Source of the DNA: Cladosporium sp. IMV 00045 | Taxonomy: Eukaryota > Ascomycota > Dothideomycetes > Cladosporiales > Cladosporiaceae | Assembly (NCBI GenBank): GCA_001931905.2 | Contig: MSJI02000146.1 | Coordinates: 1-46,916, forward strand | Direction: 5' to 3' | Length of the DNA: 46,916 nucleotides | Shown here: one piece after another, positions 31,251-42,078 of the stretch | How the letters are laid out: every line of letters starts with the position of its first letter | How positions within the stretch are numbered: the stretch's first letter is position 1 | Position numbers and translations under genes: made by a program | The notes under the pieces: model-generated | Databases searched by the model: none | Told to the model about the DNA's origin: nothing | What the model saw: only the letters and a program-made list of their open reading frames with translations

Positions 31251-32378
31251 CTAAGCCTTCACCTCAACCTGCTTCTGAAAAGCCTCCGAGAAAGGCCAGT
31301 CGACATAACCCTTCGCCTCCTTGGCATTGTAGAAAAGATCGCGGTTGTAAGGCGTGAGCTCAATGCCGTTCTCGATTCTGAACACCAAATCGGGCGTCGA
31401 AATCCAGTACCTGCCAAAAACGATCGCCACATCCTTATCCTTGTACTGCGCATCGACGGCTTGGCGCGAGCTGTCGGGCGTGAACCCACCCGCGAGGAAG
31501 ATAGGGGACGTCTTGCCCCACTGCTCGATGAACGGGTCGTTCTTCTCCGTCGCTTCGATGTCCGCGTTGCCCGCGATGCGGCTCTCGACCAGGTGCAGGT
31601 AGGCGAGTTTGAGGTCCTTGAGGCCGGCGATCATGTGCGTGAATTGCGGGACGGGCTCGGCCATTTTCATGCCCTGGAAGGAACTCCAGGGGGACAGGCG
31701 GATGCCGGTGCGCTCGGCGCCCACGGCCTCGACGACCGCCTTGGTGACTTCGAGGCCGAAGCGGGAGCGGTTCTCGACGCTGCCGCCCCATTTGTCGGTG
31801 CGCTTGTTGGCCGTGTCCTGCGTGAATTGGTCGATGAGGTAGCCGTTGGCGCCGTGGATTTCGACACCGTCGAAGCCGGCTTTCTTCACGGCGTTGGAGG
31901 CCGCCTGGGCGTAGTGCTGGATGTACTGCTGGATTTCGTCCTCGGTCAGGGGACGAGGGGCGGGGCTGCCCTCGGCGATGGGCACGTCGGAGGAGGAGAC
32001 GAAGTCGCCGTCGCCGGTGGAGGTCAGGACTTCCTGGCTGGCGGCGCGGCCGAGGGCCCAGAGTTGCAGCCAGATGTAGCTGCCTTTGGCGTGCACGGCG
32101 TCGGTGACTTCCTTCCAGCCCTTGATCTGGTCCTCGGTGAAGATTGCGGGAACGTTGGGATAGCCTCCGGCCGGAGGGGCAATGATGGTGGCTTCGCTGA
32201 TGAGAAGGGTGCCGGGAACACAGGCACGCTGGGCGTAGTAGTCCTTAACCATGGGGAGAGGGACGTGGTTGTCGTCGGCGCGGAAGCGGGTGAGAGGTGC
32301 CATTACCAGGCGGTTTGAGAGCCTGTTGGGCCCGACCTGGAGAGGCTCAAAGAGCTTGGATTGAGGAATGCTGCCCAT
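31251..32378 (-). CDS. Old Yellow Enzyme family NADPH:flavin oxidoreductase
   Basis: A single exon of 375 aa. It forms an FMN-binding TIM barrel with MAPLTRFRA near the N-terminus, LQLWALGRAA, and the active-site signature GVEIHGANGYLIDQF with His175, Asn178 and Tyr180 (equivalent to His191, Asn194 and Tyr196 of yeast OYE1), followed by NKRTDKWGGSVENRSRF. FLAGGF and FGRYWISTPDLVFRI bind the FMN phosphate side. Members reduce activated C=C bonds of enals, enones and oxylipins, with NADPH as donor. Some sit in secondary-metabolite clusters, but no such cluster is visible here. The length is normal and the protein should be active. The physiological substrate cannot be told from sequence. Confidence 0.94.
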   Translation of the reverse strand: MGSIPQSKLFEPLQVGPNRLSNRLVMAPLTRFRADDNHVPLPMVKDYYAQRACVPGTLLISEATIIAPPAGGYPNVPAIFTEDQIKGWKEVTDAVHAKGSYIWLQLWALGRAASQEVLTSTGDGDFVSSSDVPIAEGSPAPRPLTEDEIQQYIQHYAQAASNAVKKAGFDGVEIHGANGYLIDQFTQDTANKRTDKWGGSVENRSRFGLEVTKAVVEAVGAERTGIRLSPWSSFQGMKMAEPVPQFTHMIAGLKDLKLAYLHLVESRIAGNADIEATEKNDPFIEQWGKTSPIFLAGGFTPDSSRQAVDAQYKDKDVAIVFGRYWISTPDLVFRIENGIELTPYNRDLFYNAKEAKGYVDWPFSEAFQKQVEVKA

Positions 32379-33150
32379 TGTGACTGAGAAGGTGGTGATT
32401 TGGATGTGAGGGTCGTAAAGATCGCAAAAATGGAAAGCAAGATAGGGTATATGTGGGAAATAGTATCGAAGAAACGCACTACCAGGATCCTACCTTTATA
32501 TATCTGTAGACAAATCTCGATATTCTAATCAACAAAACCGCTGGGGGTGATTTATCAGCGTAGAGAGCGTGCGAGGCTAGTGTCGAACATGACAATTGGG
32601 CCATTCTCAGGGCTTCCACGGCCCACTGCGAGCATCATTAATAAACGTGATGCCAAGACTCCGCGGCATCGTGTCAAAACAAACTGAGTGGCGAGGGTCC
32701 ATTCTCTGCTGCTGAGCGATTGACTTTCCTTCGGCAAACCCAGGTGATGGGAATCTGGAAAAGTAGGTGAATGGCGTAATCAGAAGGGGAAAGCGGGCTG
32801 GAGATAGCGAGTCACGTCGGCCATTTCTCGCTCTTCTCGCATTTGTCATATGCCGCCACCCAATGCATACCAGGTACATGGTTCTCACATCAATACATGT
32901 ACTAGCGGTCGGGTGCTCTGAATACCCTTTGTGTAAAATGATCGCACGATGACAATGCTTCATTTTTGGGTGAACAGAAAGGCATATAAGTAAATCTCAT
33001 TAAACTCGTGGATGCATGGCCATCATGTAGCTGCTGTGAAGCCATTTCCACCCTGCCATACCAAAGAAAAGCATAGTACAACCAATTCAACAACCACTAA
33101 AAGAAAAACAAACAAACAAACAAACAAACAAACAAGAAAAGAAAAGGAAA
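32379..33150. other. Promoter region of the Old Yellow Enzyme gene and 3' region of the SMP/C2 gene
   Basis: No gene is seen. A TATATAT sequence at about 32497-32503 lies roughly 120 nt upstream of the OYE start codon on its strand. A (CAAA)6 tract lies at 33109-33132. Confidence 0.55.
33109..33132. repeat. (CAAA)6 microsatellite
   Basis: Six perfect CAAA units ending about 20 nt beyond the stop codon of the minus-strand SMP/C2 gene, so probably in its 3' UTR. Confidence 0.95.
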
Positions 33151-36100
33151 TCAACCAGTCTCCGTCTCAACACCAGGCTGCCTGCCCTCCAAACCTCCCG
33201 TGATCTTGTTCTTCACCTTCCTCATCCCAATAATCCCCTCGTTCTTCGCGAACCTCAAATTCCTCGCCGGCTTCCACTGCATCAGACCACGCTGCTTGCG
33301 CTCCTCGGTCTTCTTGTTCTGCTTGTTGATATCCTTCTGCGACATGTTTGTGTCGTTCGTCTCGCTGGTGCCAGCCGTCCAGCCGGACTCCATAGATCGA
33401 TCGGTCTGTGATGACTTGCGCCCGTGTTCGGCGTCTTGGATGCCCAGGTCGGAGCTGCTGTCGCTGTCATTTCCGTCGTTTGCCGTGTTGTCTGTTTCCT
33501 GCCCGTCGACCTCGCGCTCGTGGTCTGCCAGTGGTGGCTCGGCACCGGGCTCGCGACGCTTCTTGCCGCTGGTATCCATGAATGCAGCTGGGTCGTCTCC
33601 GAACGCACCAGACCAGTCAGTGCCGGTCTTGGACAGCCACTTCTGCTTCTCGGCCGGGTCGGTCTCCTTGAGGATGTCACGACCTTGGGTGAGTGATTCT
33701 TCGTGCAGAGTCTGCACGCGTTCGGGCAGCTCTTTCTCGACCTTGTTAGATCGAACGCCTTCGGCGCGGCAGCATTCCCAAGTTTCGTATGTCTCGCGAG
33801 AGCTGTTGTCCATGACGAAAGCCTCGTGGCTGTCGTCCATACCGGCTCTGAATACACCAGAGAATTGAAGACGTCCAACTTCCTCAAGATCTTCCAGGCC
33901 AGGGAGTGTCTCTTGTTTGAGAATCTCCGGGGTAATGTAATTCTGCGTGAGACGATCGGGTGCCTTGGTCTTGTAAATGGGGATGTCCAGGTCGGTAGGG
34001 TCGTTGTCGACAAGTGTGTGAAGCCAGAAGACGGCGTATGCGTCAGGCTTGCGGTGGTTGGCGATGTGGAATTCGAAGACAACGGGGCTGCGGTAACGAT
34101 ACTTGACAGGAAGGCGGACAGGTTTACCCTTATTTTTCTCGCCGACTTTAGTGAGGTCCCAGTAGTAGCCAGTCTCGCCCTCGGAAAGAGCTTTGCATGC
34201 GATTCTGCCAATTTTGCCGATCGAACCACCAGTCCTGAGCTTGATGCGGGCATGGTGGTTGTAGTTCTTAGCAACAACGCGCTCTCCGGTGAACTGGAAT
34301 GTGCCAACGGAGAAACCAAGCTGCTGGGGTGGCAGACGAGTCTCGACAGAGCGGAAGAGCAGACTGATACGAATGCGACCGAAGCCGATGCCGCCATCGA
34401 GAGGATACCAGCGTGTGACTTGGGATGATGTCTCGAGGATGTCGCTAAGCTTCAAAGGCACCACGCCGAGGATGGGGTCATGCTCTCTGTGTCTGGAGTC
34501 GCGGACGGTGACGGTGATGAGCGCATTGCGCCAATCGCGGATGAAACGCTCAGTACCAGCATTGAAGATTGGCTTGCTGCTGACAGCCTTTGCACGAGTG
34601 CGGTAGACAAGCTCGTCATTGTAGAGGATGGTACAATAGCTGGTGGGTAGCTCGCTGCCTTCTTCGTCAGTGCCTTCGCCATAGCCACGAGCAGGTTCAT
34701 ATTCGCGTCCTTTGCGGCTGCCAATGGTGCCCTTGATGTTTTCGTATTCGAGGTTGACAATTTGGTGAACGACGATAGAGCAAATACCGCTAGGCCAGAG
34801 GGGATCAGGTGGAGTATGTTGCACGGCATCGTCCAACTCGGTGTTGGTCGCACCCTTCTCGTCTTGCAATTCCGGTTCGTCACGAAGGTTTTCGGGGAGT
34901 GCCTTGTTCTTGCCATCGCTGCGCAATGCAGGCCGGAATTGAGGTTTGCCAAAGAACCCGACTTCCCAGCGGAGTTCGCCGGGCATTTCAGAGCCTTCGT
35001 CCATGCCAGAGAGCTTCGAGACTTGCGGGTACATCTTGCCAGGGTGCTGAATCATCTTTTGCATGCTCAATTCGACCTTACCGACAATGTCATCGGCGGA
35101 ATGACGATCGGAGTCCCACAGCTCCACGCTGAGGTTCTCGTCGGCCTTGATGAGCTCTGGAGTAACCAATACAGCGGCTGTCTCTTCCCAAATCGGGTTC
35201 AGATCGTCGGTGATGACACGCGTGCAGTACATTGGCTTGCCGTATTTGCTGAAAGACAGAGTGATATAAGGGTCTGAGCCACCCCACTTAGAGCCACGCT
35301 TGTCCTGCTTGCTCAATCCGACTGCACGATGAATGCGAATCCACAGGATGCCGATGGCAGTAGTGTCTTTCGTAATGTCATCGCCTTGCAGCATGGCACG
35401 CATGTCGAGACTCATGCTCTTGGGTGCCACGTACATGCTCGCGGCTGCTCCAATAGCGTAGTTGACAAAGTTTGAGATCAAAGGCAAGTTCAGAATATTA
35501 GGAGCCTTCTCCATCATGGGAATGCAGCCGGCTTGAACGTGCGGGACGCCCATGAGAGTGAAGGTCAGAGTCTTAAGGAAAGGTGGCTCCGGAGTCATGG
35601 CCAAACGCAGGCGTACAGTACCAACCAACTCTTGCAGTTCGACGAAGATTGGCAATGGCACACCGAAGAGACCCTTGATACCAAGATAAAACACCAGCTG
35701 CATGTGCATGTTGCGTGCTTTATCAGATGCGCGGGTGCCACTTGGAGCAGCGTGGTAAGCGAAGCTGATTTCAAGGTTGTAGTAGTCGCCGCCCTCCTCG
35801 TCAGCGGCCGCTTCTTGAGGGTCTTTGGTCTTCTTGTTTTCCTCGTGGATTGACTGTTTCAGTTCGGTAACGTTCTTGTCTGGCAAGGCGCGCAAGCTGA
35901 GGATGCGAATGGGGTTGGATCCCTGATCAATTTCGGCCACGCGGACGTTTTCAATGACGCCAGGAACAGATGCTTGCATAACATCTTCGAGGGTGTCTCC
36001 TACAGCGGCGAACATGTCTGGGTTGACCAATCCCCAAATAATGCCTGTGAGCGTGTTCATCCACTCGACACTCTCCGGGAGCAAGTTTGTGGTGGCGGTC

Positions 36101-36876
36101 TTTCCACGCTCCGCCTCGCTCTCCCATTCCATTTCACGGCCGCTCCTGATGAGTTCCTTGATCCACAGCCAGACTCCACTGGAGACGCAACCACCCAGAG
36201 GAATGAGTCCAAGGTATCCACCACCAAACACCCTGCCAATGATGACAATGGCAAAGAATATGCCAATGATCAGAATCAGACCACGCTCCTCGAGCTTCTT
36301 GAACATAGGCTCATAGCTGATGGAAGGTGTCGGGTGAAACAAAATGTTCGTTTTCTCGCCATGGATGGGAACGTCCGAAGTACTCCCTTCAGCGATGGGG
36401 TCTGGCGGTGCTGTGATGTCCTGCTTTTCCTTGTACTCGGGGTTGGCCTGGTGAGGATCGGTCTGTACGGTGGTGTCTCTTCCCAGGTTGGCATTTGGGA
36501 CTGAAAGAGTAGGGTCTTTAGCCCTGCCCATCATCTCCTTGTTCACATCTTCAATGACAATCTCTTTGCCGGTGGTAGGATCCGTGACCGTCTCCTGAGC
36601 TCCAGAGGTCTTCTTCTTTTCATTCTGGTGAGGCTTGATGTCGGCACCACCTAGACCGTCAGGATGCTGGGACGCTTTCTTTTGCTCGTCGATCTTGCGG
36701 TCGCGAGCAGCCTTGTCCTTATCCAAGCGCTTCACGAACTCATCGATGGTGGGGATCTTGTTCTTGCCCGAGTACTGCGACCTTTATGTCAGCTGTCTTG
36801 CGCCTGTGGGCGTAGGAGAAGAGCGACTTACATGTCCGCCAGGAGCGGTTTGCGCTTCGGATGGAACTTGCGACAT
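33151..36876 (-). CDS. SMP/C2-domain membrane-tether protein (tricalbin/Mug190-like)
   Basis: Two exons on the minus strand: 36876-36832 and 36774-33151, giving 1222 aa. Exon 1 encodes MSQVPSEAQTAPGGH. The intron (36831-36775, GTAAGT...GCAG) joins it to YSGKNKIPTIDEFVKRL, the conserved family N-terminus. After an acidic/basic linker, a hydrophobic hairpin (LILIIGIFFAIVIIGRVFGG, then GLIPLGGCVSSGVWLWI) near residues 180-220 would insert in the ER membrane. An SMP-type lipid-transfer domain follows (about 245-465: WMNTLTGIIWGLVNPDMF, then FVNYAIGAAASMYVAPKSM). A C2 domain starts with IGILWIRIHRAVGLSK and has KWGGSDPYITLSF. A second C2-like domain lies around ICSIVVHQIVNLEYENIKG to DPILGVVPLKLSDI. 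The long C-terminal tail is charged. Such proteins link ER and plasma membrane and move lipids. Whether it is a tricalbin or Mug190 ortholog is inference. Confidence 0.88.
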
Positions 36877-37699
36877 GGTGGGCAAGTAGGCGAGTTGAGT
36901 GTGTGATGCCTTTCCTGTCAAGGGCCGGAAGCTCAAGCAGTCAATGCCACTGCGGAAGCAGGCTGCTCCACCAGGCACGCGGTATCGAATTGACTGTATA
37001 TGCGAATGCAAAAGTGAGGAGCAGGTTCAAGACGATATAGCAAAGGGTGGGAAGGGAAAACAGGGCATGTAGCTCCCAGCCGCGTAGCACATGCGGTAGG
37101 TACCACTGAGTGGGACGCAGATGACGTTGATGCTGTCGACGCGGGAGGGAGGTGTGAGGGCGATCGCTCACGACGATCTGAATCTGTGCGTTTGTAAAGA
37201 TGGAACATCCAGGTTGAACGGCTATGATTGCTTAAAAGCTCAACTTCTACCAGAACATAGTGATCGAGTGCCCAATTATTACTATAGGGACATGTAGTAT
37301 GGTGTTTGTTGTCCAATATCAATTTCGACGTCTTAGCTGTCGCTGCTTCATGCCAGACGCTTCACTCCGCGATCCTATGCCATCATACATCCACCAACAG
37401 TCTCGCCCTGTGGGTCCCTTGGCCCGATCTGCAATTACCCCCATGCGCCCATCCATTGAATGATCCCACCTTCCGAGCATTGCTCTGGTCTTCAGCCCAA
37501 ATAGTGTTAATCAAAAATCACTTTGCTTAAGCGATGCCACCAGATCTAACGCACTCAAGCCATGGCAAGCCGCCTCTGACGATAGATAACACCCTGGCCT
37601 TTGCATTTAAGCTGGCCTCAACTCTTTGTTAACAAGGCTTAGCAGTGCACTTTGCTGTAGATTTCCATATGCCTTGAGAACACTCGGACTACCCTGAAA
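36877..37699. other. Divergent promoter region (SMP/C2 gene and deacetylase gene)
   Basis: No gene is seen. Minus-strand frames at 36933-37322 have no conserved features and probably are leader sequence. Confidence 0.6.
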
Positions 37700-38966
37700 A
37701 TGTCCGCTGGCAGCAACATCACAATCTTCAAAAACTGCCGTGTGTGCAGGGACGGCAGGCTGGTTGAAAGTGAGCGCTTAGCCGTATCAAACGACACTGG
37801 CCTGCTGGTGGACGAGGTGCCTCCTTCCTCCAGCGAGAACACGATCGACCTGGGTGGTGCCATAATTGCACCGGGACTCATCGAGCTGCAGACTAATGGC
37901 ATGCGTGGATTCCATTTCACGCACTTCGATGATAGAGAAAGCTACGCGCAGAAACTATTCGAGGTCGCGAGCTACCTCCCGAGTACTGGCTGTACTGCTT
38001 TCTATGCCACTATACCAACAGTCTCGAGCGATGACTTCAGAAAGGTACAGCCTGTCAAAAAATTACAACATCAAGGTATCACAGCCACTAAAGTGGCACC
38101 CATAGATTCTACCCTCCCTAGAACCCAGGTCGATACCGAAATCAGCCGCTCTATTGGGTGCGCATGCTGAAGGTCCTTACCTGCATCCAACCAAGAAAGG
38201 CGCACACAACTCTTCTCTCTTTTACGATGCCTCCAGGTCACCGGTAGACGTGTACGGGTCTATTGCAAGGTCCTCCAAGACCCTCAAGCTCGTCACTTTG
38301 GCGCCCGAGCTTGAGAACTCTACCGACTTGGTCGAGGATCTTACGAGGAAAGGCATTCGCGTTTCCTTGGGCCATTCCACAGCAAGCTACGCACAAGGCA
38401 TGGATGCAGTGAAAGCAGGAGCGAGCTGCCTAACGCATACCTTGAACGCAATGGCACCTCTGCATCATCGGGATCCAGGTCTTGCGGGTCTGGTCACAGC
38501 ATCTCCTTCAGCTCCTCACACCAGTCCATACTTTAGCATCATCCCTGACGGCAACCATTTGCACCCATCTGTAGCCACCATGCTGTTTCGCGCCAACCCA
38601 AGCAAGTGCATCGTGATCACCGACAGTATCGAACTGGCCGGCCTGCCGGATGGCACTTATCCCGGGCACGCACAGATCCCTTTCAACCAGACCAAGAAAG
38701 GGTCTCGAGTGGTCATTGAAGGCACAGAGACGCTGATCGGGGGATGTGCCGGGTTGGGCGAGTGCGTCAAGAACCTGATCACATGGAGTGGCTGCAGTGT
38801 CGCCGAGGCTGTGAGGTGTGCGACGGAGAATATCGCGGAGCTGATGGGCGATGGTGTCAGAGGGAAATTGGAGGGTGGCAGGCGAGCGGACTTTATCGTC
38901 TTGAGTGACGAAGGCGAGGTGTTGCAGACATGGATTTTGGGTAAGAAGGTGTGGCCGAGGTCTTGA
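37700..38966 (+). CDS. dac1: N-acetylglucosamine-6-phosphate deacetylase (NagA family)
   Basis: Two exons, 37700-38044 and 38106-38966, giving 401 aa. The intron (38045-38105, GTACAG...CATAG) restores SSDDFRK joined to ILPSLEPRSIPKSAALLGAH. Unspliced, the frame stops at 38168. The enzyme is an amidohydrolase-fold deacetylase turning GlcNAc-6-phosphate into GlcN-6-phosphate and acetate, the second step of chitin/GlcNAc catabolism. Motifs: IIAPGLIELQTNG near the barrel start, GAHAEGPYL with the metal-binding Glu, LGHSTAS and LTHTLNAM with metal/substrate His residues, and the catalytic Asp in TDSIELAGLPDG. The rest of the fungal GlcNAc gene cluster (kinase, deaminase, transporter) is not seen in this window. 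It looks complete. Confidence 0.93.
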
Positions 38967-39615
38967 TTCGGCGACGTTGCCAGAATGCTTCTTTTGTGTC
39001 GCTTGCCGCGTCTGTCTATATGTCACATTTGGATTTTGACAGACGCTTGAAAATGTCTCACTTTTTCTCGGCTGCTTCTGACTGGTCAATTTGACAGAAA
39101 AGGCTGGGATGTCACGTACGTTTTACTCGGAACTTGTCGCAAGTCGCTACTTGGATGTTTCGAAACTCCTGCTTTGACCTCATCTCTCGGCGGCAGCCGC
39201 GTATCCCCGTTCGCAAGTACGAGAGTACAACTTCATCCCATCCATCGAATCCCTGCCTCAGAAACATCGAATGCCGGATTGACGCACTATGAGACAAAAC
39301 TTCTTGACTTTGGTGTATCATCAACTAACCGTCCCCCGCAATGAAACTGAGGACGTCTGGGCGAACTTGTCTAGACCTCAGTGTGGTCAGAATGAACGTA
39401 AGTACTTAAAGACTGTCGATGATTAGCATTGCACACCTTCTTCTACACACCCATCTCAAAGCGCTCTGGTAGTCGCACTCTCTTCTATCTTCCTGTCTTT
39501 CGTTTTTTGCGCTCTGTGAGCTGCATTTGCCTTTTTCTTCTCTTTCGTCATACATTCGTTTCAAGGCACAGGTGCCCCGTCAAAACTCGACAAAGTCTAA
39601 AGGAAATCAACCAAG
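38967..39615. other. Intergenic: deacetylase 3' region and secreted-protein promoter
   Basis: No gene is seen. A pyrimidine-rich tract (TCTTTCGTTTTTTGCGCTC, TTTTTCTTCTCTTTCGTC) at about 39495-39550 precedes the start at 39616, typical of strong fungal promoters. Confidence 0.6.
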
Positions 39616-42078
39616 ATGAGACTCCACAACATTGCTGCGGCTTCGGTAGCCTCTTTCGCTTTCGTCGACGCTCGTTGGACCCCATTCGCGCCGAACAAGC
39701 GCGAGGCCCTCCCCCAGGAAGACCTCTGTCCCTGCGGAGACAACTCAGGATACTTGGAAGCCACTACAACGATAACAATCACGGAGACTGCCACCGCTGG
39801 TGGTGAGGCTACGATTACTGAGACGACCACGATAACCGAGAGCGGAGCTGCTGGCGGCTCTGATCAAGCTACGATCACTATCACCGATGTTTCGACCATT
39901 ACCGAGACTCAGACTGGCGAAGGCGGCGGCTACATTACTGTTACCGAAACTGCAGCAGCAGAATCTGGTGCGGGTCGAATTACTATCACTGAAACTGCGC
40001 CTGCACAAGCTCAGATTACCATCACTCAAACTACCACGGAAACCCAAGCGGCTGGCGGCGAAGGGCAAGGCAGCGTTGTGACAGTGACTCAGCAAGCTGG
40101 AGGATCTGATGGAAACTCGGAAGGAGGATCTGGCGGCGGCCCATCGATCGTGACAATCACCCAAGGTAGCGGAGGCTCTGGCGCTTCAACTCTTTCCAGC
40201 GCGCAGCCCTCTGCCAGCGAAGCCTCTCCTGAAGGCAGCTCTGCCGCTGCTCCCTACCCCGTCCCCGGCGGCAACCAAACGTCAATCGCGCCTTCGGGCT
40301 CCGGCACCGGAATTTCTGGAGTTGGCTCGCCTTCGACGACTTTGCTTCAGACCTCCACTGAGGCGAACGGAGCTGAGATCACGATTACCATCACTCAATC
40401 TTCGCCTCCATCCGCTTCCAGCGAGGTTTCATCCGAAATGAGCAGCGCTCCTATTTCTGAGGCTAGCACTGCTGCTATCACCTCATCCCCAGCCAGCTCT
40501 AGCGAGGCCTCTCCTGAGATGAGCAGCTCGTCAGTGCCCTACCCGGCTCCGGAAGGCAACAGCACCATCATCGCGCCGTCAGGCACCGGCAGCCCTGCGA
40601 GCGAGTCAATTTTGACCTCGACTGCGGAATTTGCATCTAGCACGGGCGTCGAGGCCGCTTCATCAGCCGGACAAGATGGCGGAGAGTCGATCATGACTTC
40701 GGCCACGGCTGATAGTGAATCGCCCGAAAGCACTGCTCCTTCAAGCCCCAGTGATGTGCCTTACCCAGCACCCGGAGGAAACAGCTCTATCATCGCTCCA
40801 TCTGGAACAGGCAGCTCTGCGATCGAGTCAGCTTTGACTTCGAGCGCAGAGCTTGCAAGCAGCGCCGGGATTACCACCACAGGCAGTGGAAGCGCTGCTA
40901 CTGCAACTTCTGAAGCCAGCGGCGAGGGTGAACAGATCTCCGAAGCAAGCGGTAGCGTTCCGGTTAGCACTGTAACCGAGTACTCAACTCAAGTCAATGG
41001 GGATTCGACGACCGAAATTCCCCTGGCCATTTCGACGCTGTACTCGACTATTGTGAGCACCGGCGCAGGCGTTACGAGCGAAATTCCCATCGGAACCGAG
41101 ATTCTGTACTCGACAATGACTCTAGACGGCGGCGCCGCAACGAGCGTCGTAGCAATTGAAACTCAAACGGCATACTCCACCCTTGTCGACGAGACGCCCG
41201 ACAGCTCGAGCGTTGTCCCTATCGCGACTGACGTCGCAACCGAGACTCAATATACAACGATCACCGAAGAAGGAGGCTCGGCTACGACTGTGATCCCCGT
41301 TGGAACTTCCACTGGGTACACGACGATCGTGAGCACCTTGTCGGATCAGTACAGCCGCATCCCCATTTCCACTGCGATCAGCTACTCCACTCTCATTGAA
41401 GAGGGCGGCGTCGTGTCGTCTGTGGTTCCAATCGGAACGCAGACGGTTGATGTGGCGGGAAGCGAGAGCAGCCCGACAGGCTCTCCTGACACTGAAGCCT
41501 CCGAATTATCTGGACTTTACCCAGCAGGTAACAGCACGTCCATCGCTCCGTCAGGCTCCGCCGCAGTTCCTTCGTCCACAGCTTCAACGGCCATCACCAG
41601 CGCGCCGGAATCTGGCCCAACCGGCAGCAGTGCCGAGGAAAGCAGCGCAGCTACCGGCGTCGAGGCCTCTCCCCAGCCGACTGATTCCCTGGAGGGCGAG
41701 GGCGAGGGCGATGAAGCCACGACAACGGCATCTGATTCCTCTGAGGCAAACGATGAAGGCACCGACGTTGACGCTTCTCCAGACAGCCCCGAGGCCGGTT
41801 CAAACGAGACACCTGAAGCAAGCACCGAGGGAGGCGAAGGCGAAACTCAATATGGATACGGATCTGCGGGAGAGTCCAGTGCTGAGGCCAGCGAGAGCGA
41901 TGCACCTTCTGACGACAATTCGGCCACTACCCCTGCAAACGACGAGGGAGCTGAGGGAGAGAGCCAAAGCCCCGAGGCTGCCGATACGGAAGCATCGCCA
42001 GAAGACAGCGCTGAAGAGGGAACCGCGCCTCCTGCGCCTTACGAGAGGCGCCATGCTAGGTCTTTCAAGTGGTTTTAA
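39616..42078 (+). CDS. Secreted Ser/Thr-rich repeat protein (cell-surface or adhesin-like)
   Basis: A single exon of 820 aa. A signal peptide (MRLHNIAAASVASFAFVDA) is followed by a possible Kex2-type site (PNKR before EALPQ) and a CPC motif. Residues about 50-165 are TITIT/TTITET-type Thr-rich beta-repeats. Four copies of a PYPxPGGNxTxIAPSG unit lie near residues 212, 308, 381 and 633. From about 450 to 620, a unit of 25-30 residues with (L/Y)YST(I/L) and (S/T)xxIPIxT recurs about seven times. The last 200 residues are acidic and Ser/Glu-rich. The protein should be heavily O-glycosylated. There is no C-terminal hydrophobic GPI signal. It ends with a basic-aromatic ERRHARSFKWF tail, so it may be soluble or bound in the wall otherwise. 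No enzymatic domain is seen. The fungal adhesin-like role is inferred from composition. Confidence 0.82.
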   Translation: MRLHNIAAASVASFAFVDARWTPFAPNKREALPQEDLCPCGDNSGYLEATTTITITETATAGGEATITETTTITESGAAGGSDQATITITDVSTITETQTGEGGGYITVTETAAAESGAGRITITETAPAQAQITITQTTTETQAAGGEGQGSVVTVTQQAGGSDGNSEGGSGGGPSIVTITQGSGGSGASTLSSAQPSASEASPEGSSAAAPYPVPGGNQTSIAPSGSGTGISGVGSPSTTLLQTSTEANGAEITITITQSSPPSASSEVSSEMSSAPISEASTAAITSSPASSSEASPEMSSSSVPYPAPEGNSTIIAPSGTGSPASESILTSTAEFASSTGVEAASSAGQDGGESIMTSATADSESPESTAPSSPSDVPYPAPGGNSSIIAPSGTGSSAIESALTSSAELASSAGITTTGSGSAATATSEASGEGEQISEASGSVPVSTVTEYSTQVNGDSTTEIPLAISTLYSTIVSTGAGVTSEIPIGTEILYSTMTLDGGAATSVVAIETQTAYSTLVDETPDSSSVVPIATDVATETQYTTITEEGGSATTVIPVGTSTGYTTIVSTLSDQYSRIPISTAISYSTLIEEGGVVSSVVPIGTQTVDVAGSESSPTGSPDTEASELSGLYPAGNSTSIAPSGSAAVPSSTASTAITSAPESGPTGSSAEESSAATGVEASPQPTDSLEGEGEGDEATTTASDSSEANDEGTDVDASPDSPEAGSNETPEASTEGGEGETQYGYGSAGESSAEASESDAPSDDNSATTPANDEGAEGESQSPEAADTEASPEDSAEEGTAPPAPYERRHARSFKWF

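Noticed and set aside
31461..32318. A 285-codon plus-strand frame opposite the Old Yellow Enzyme gene
   Set aside because: It is a mirror frame of a strongly coding minus-strand gene in GC-rich DNA. Its composition (Gly/Val/Asp runs) is typical of such shadows and it matches no family.
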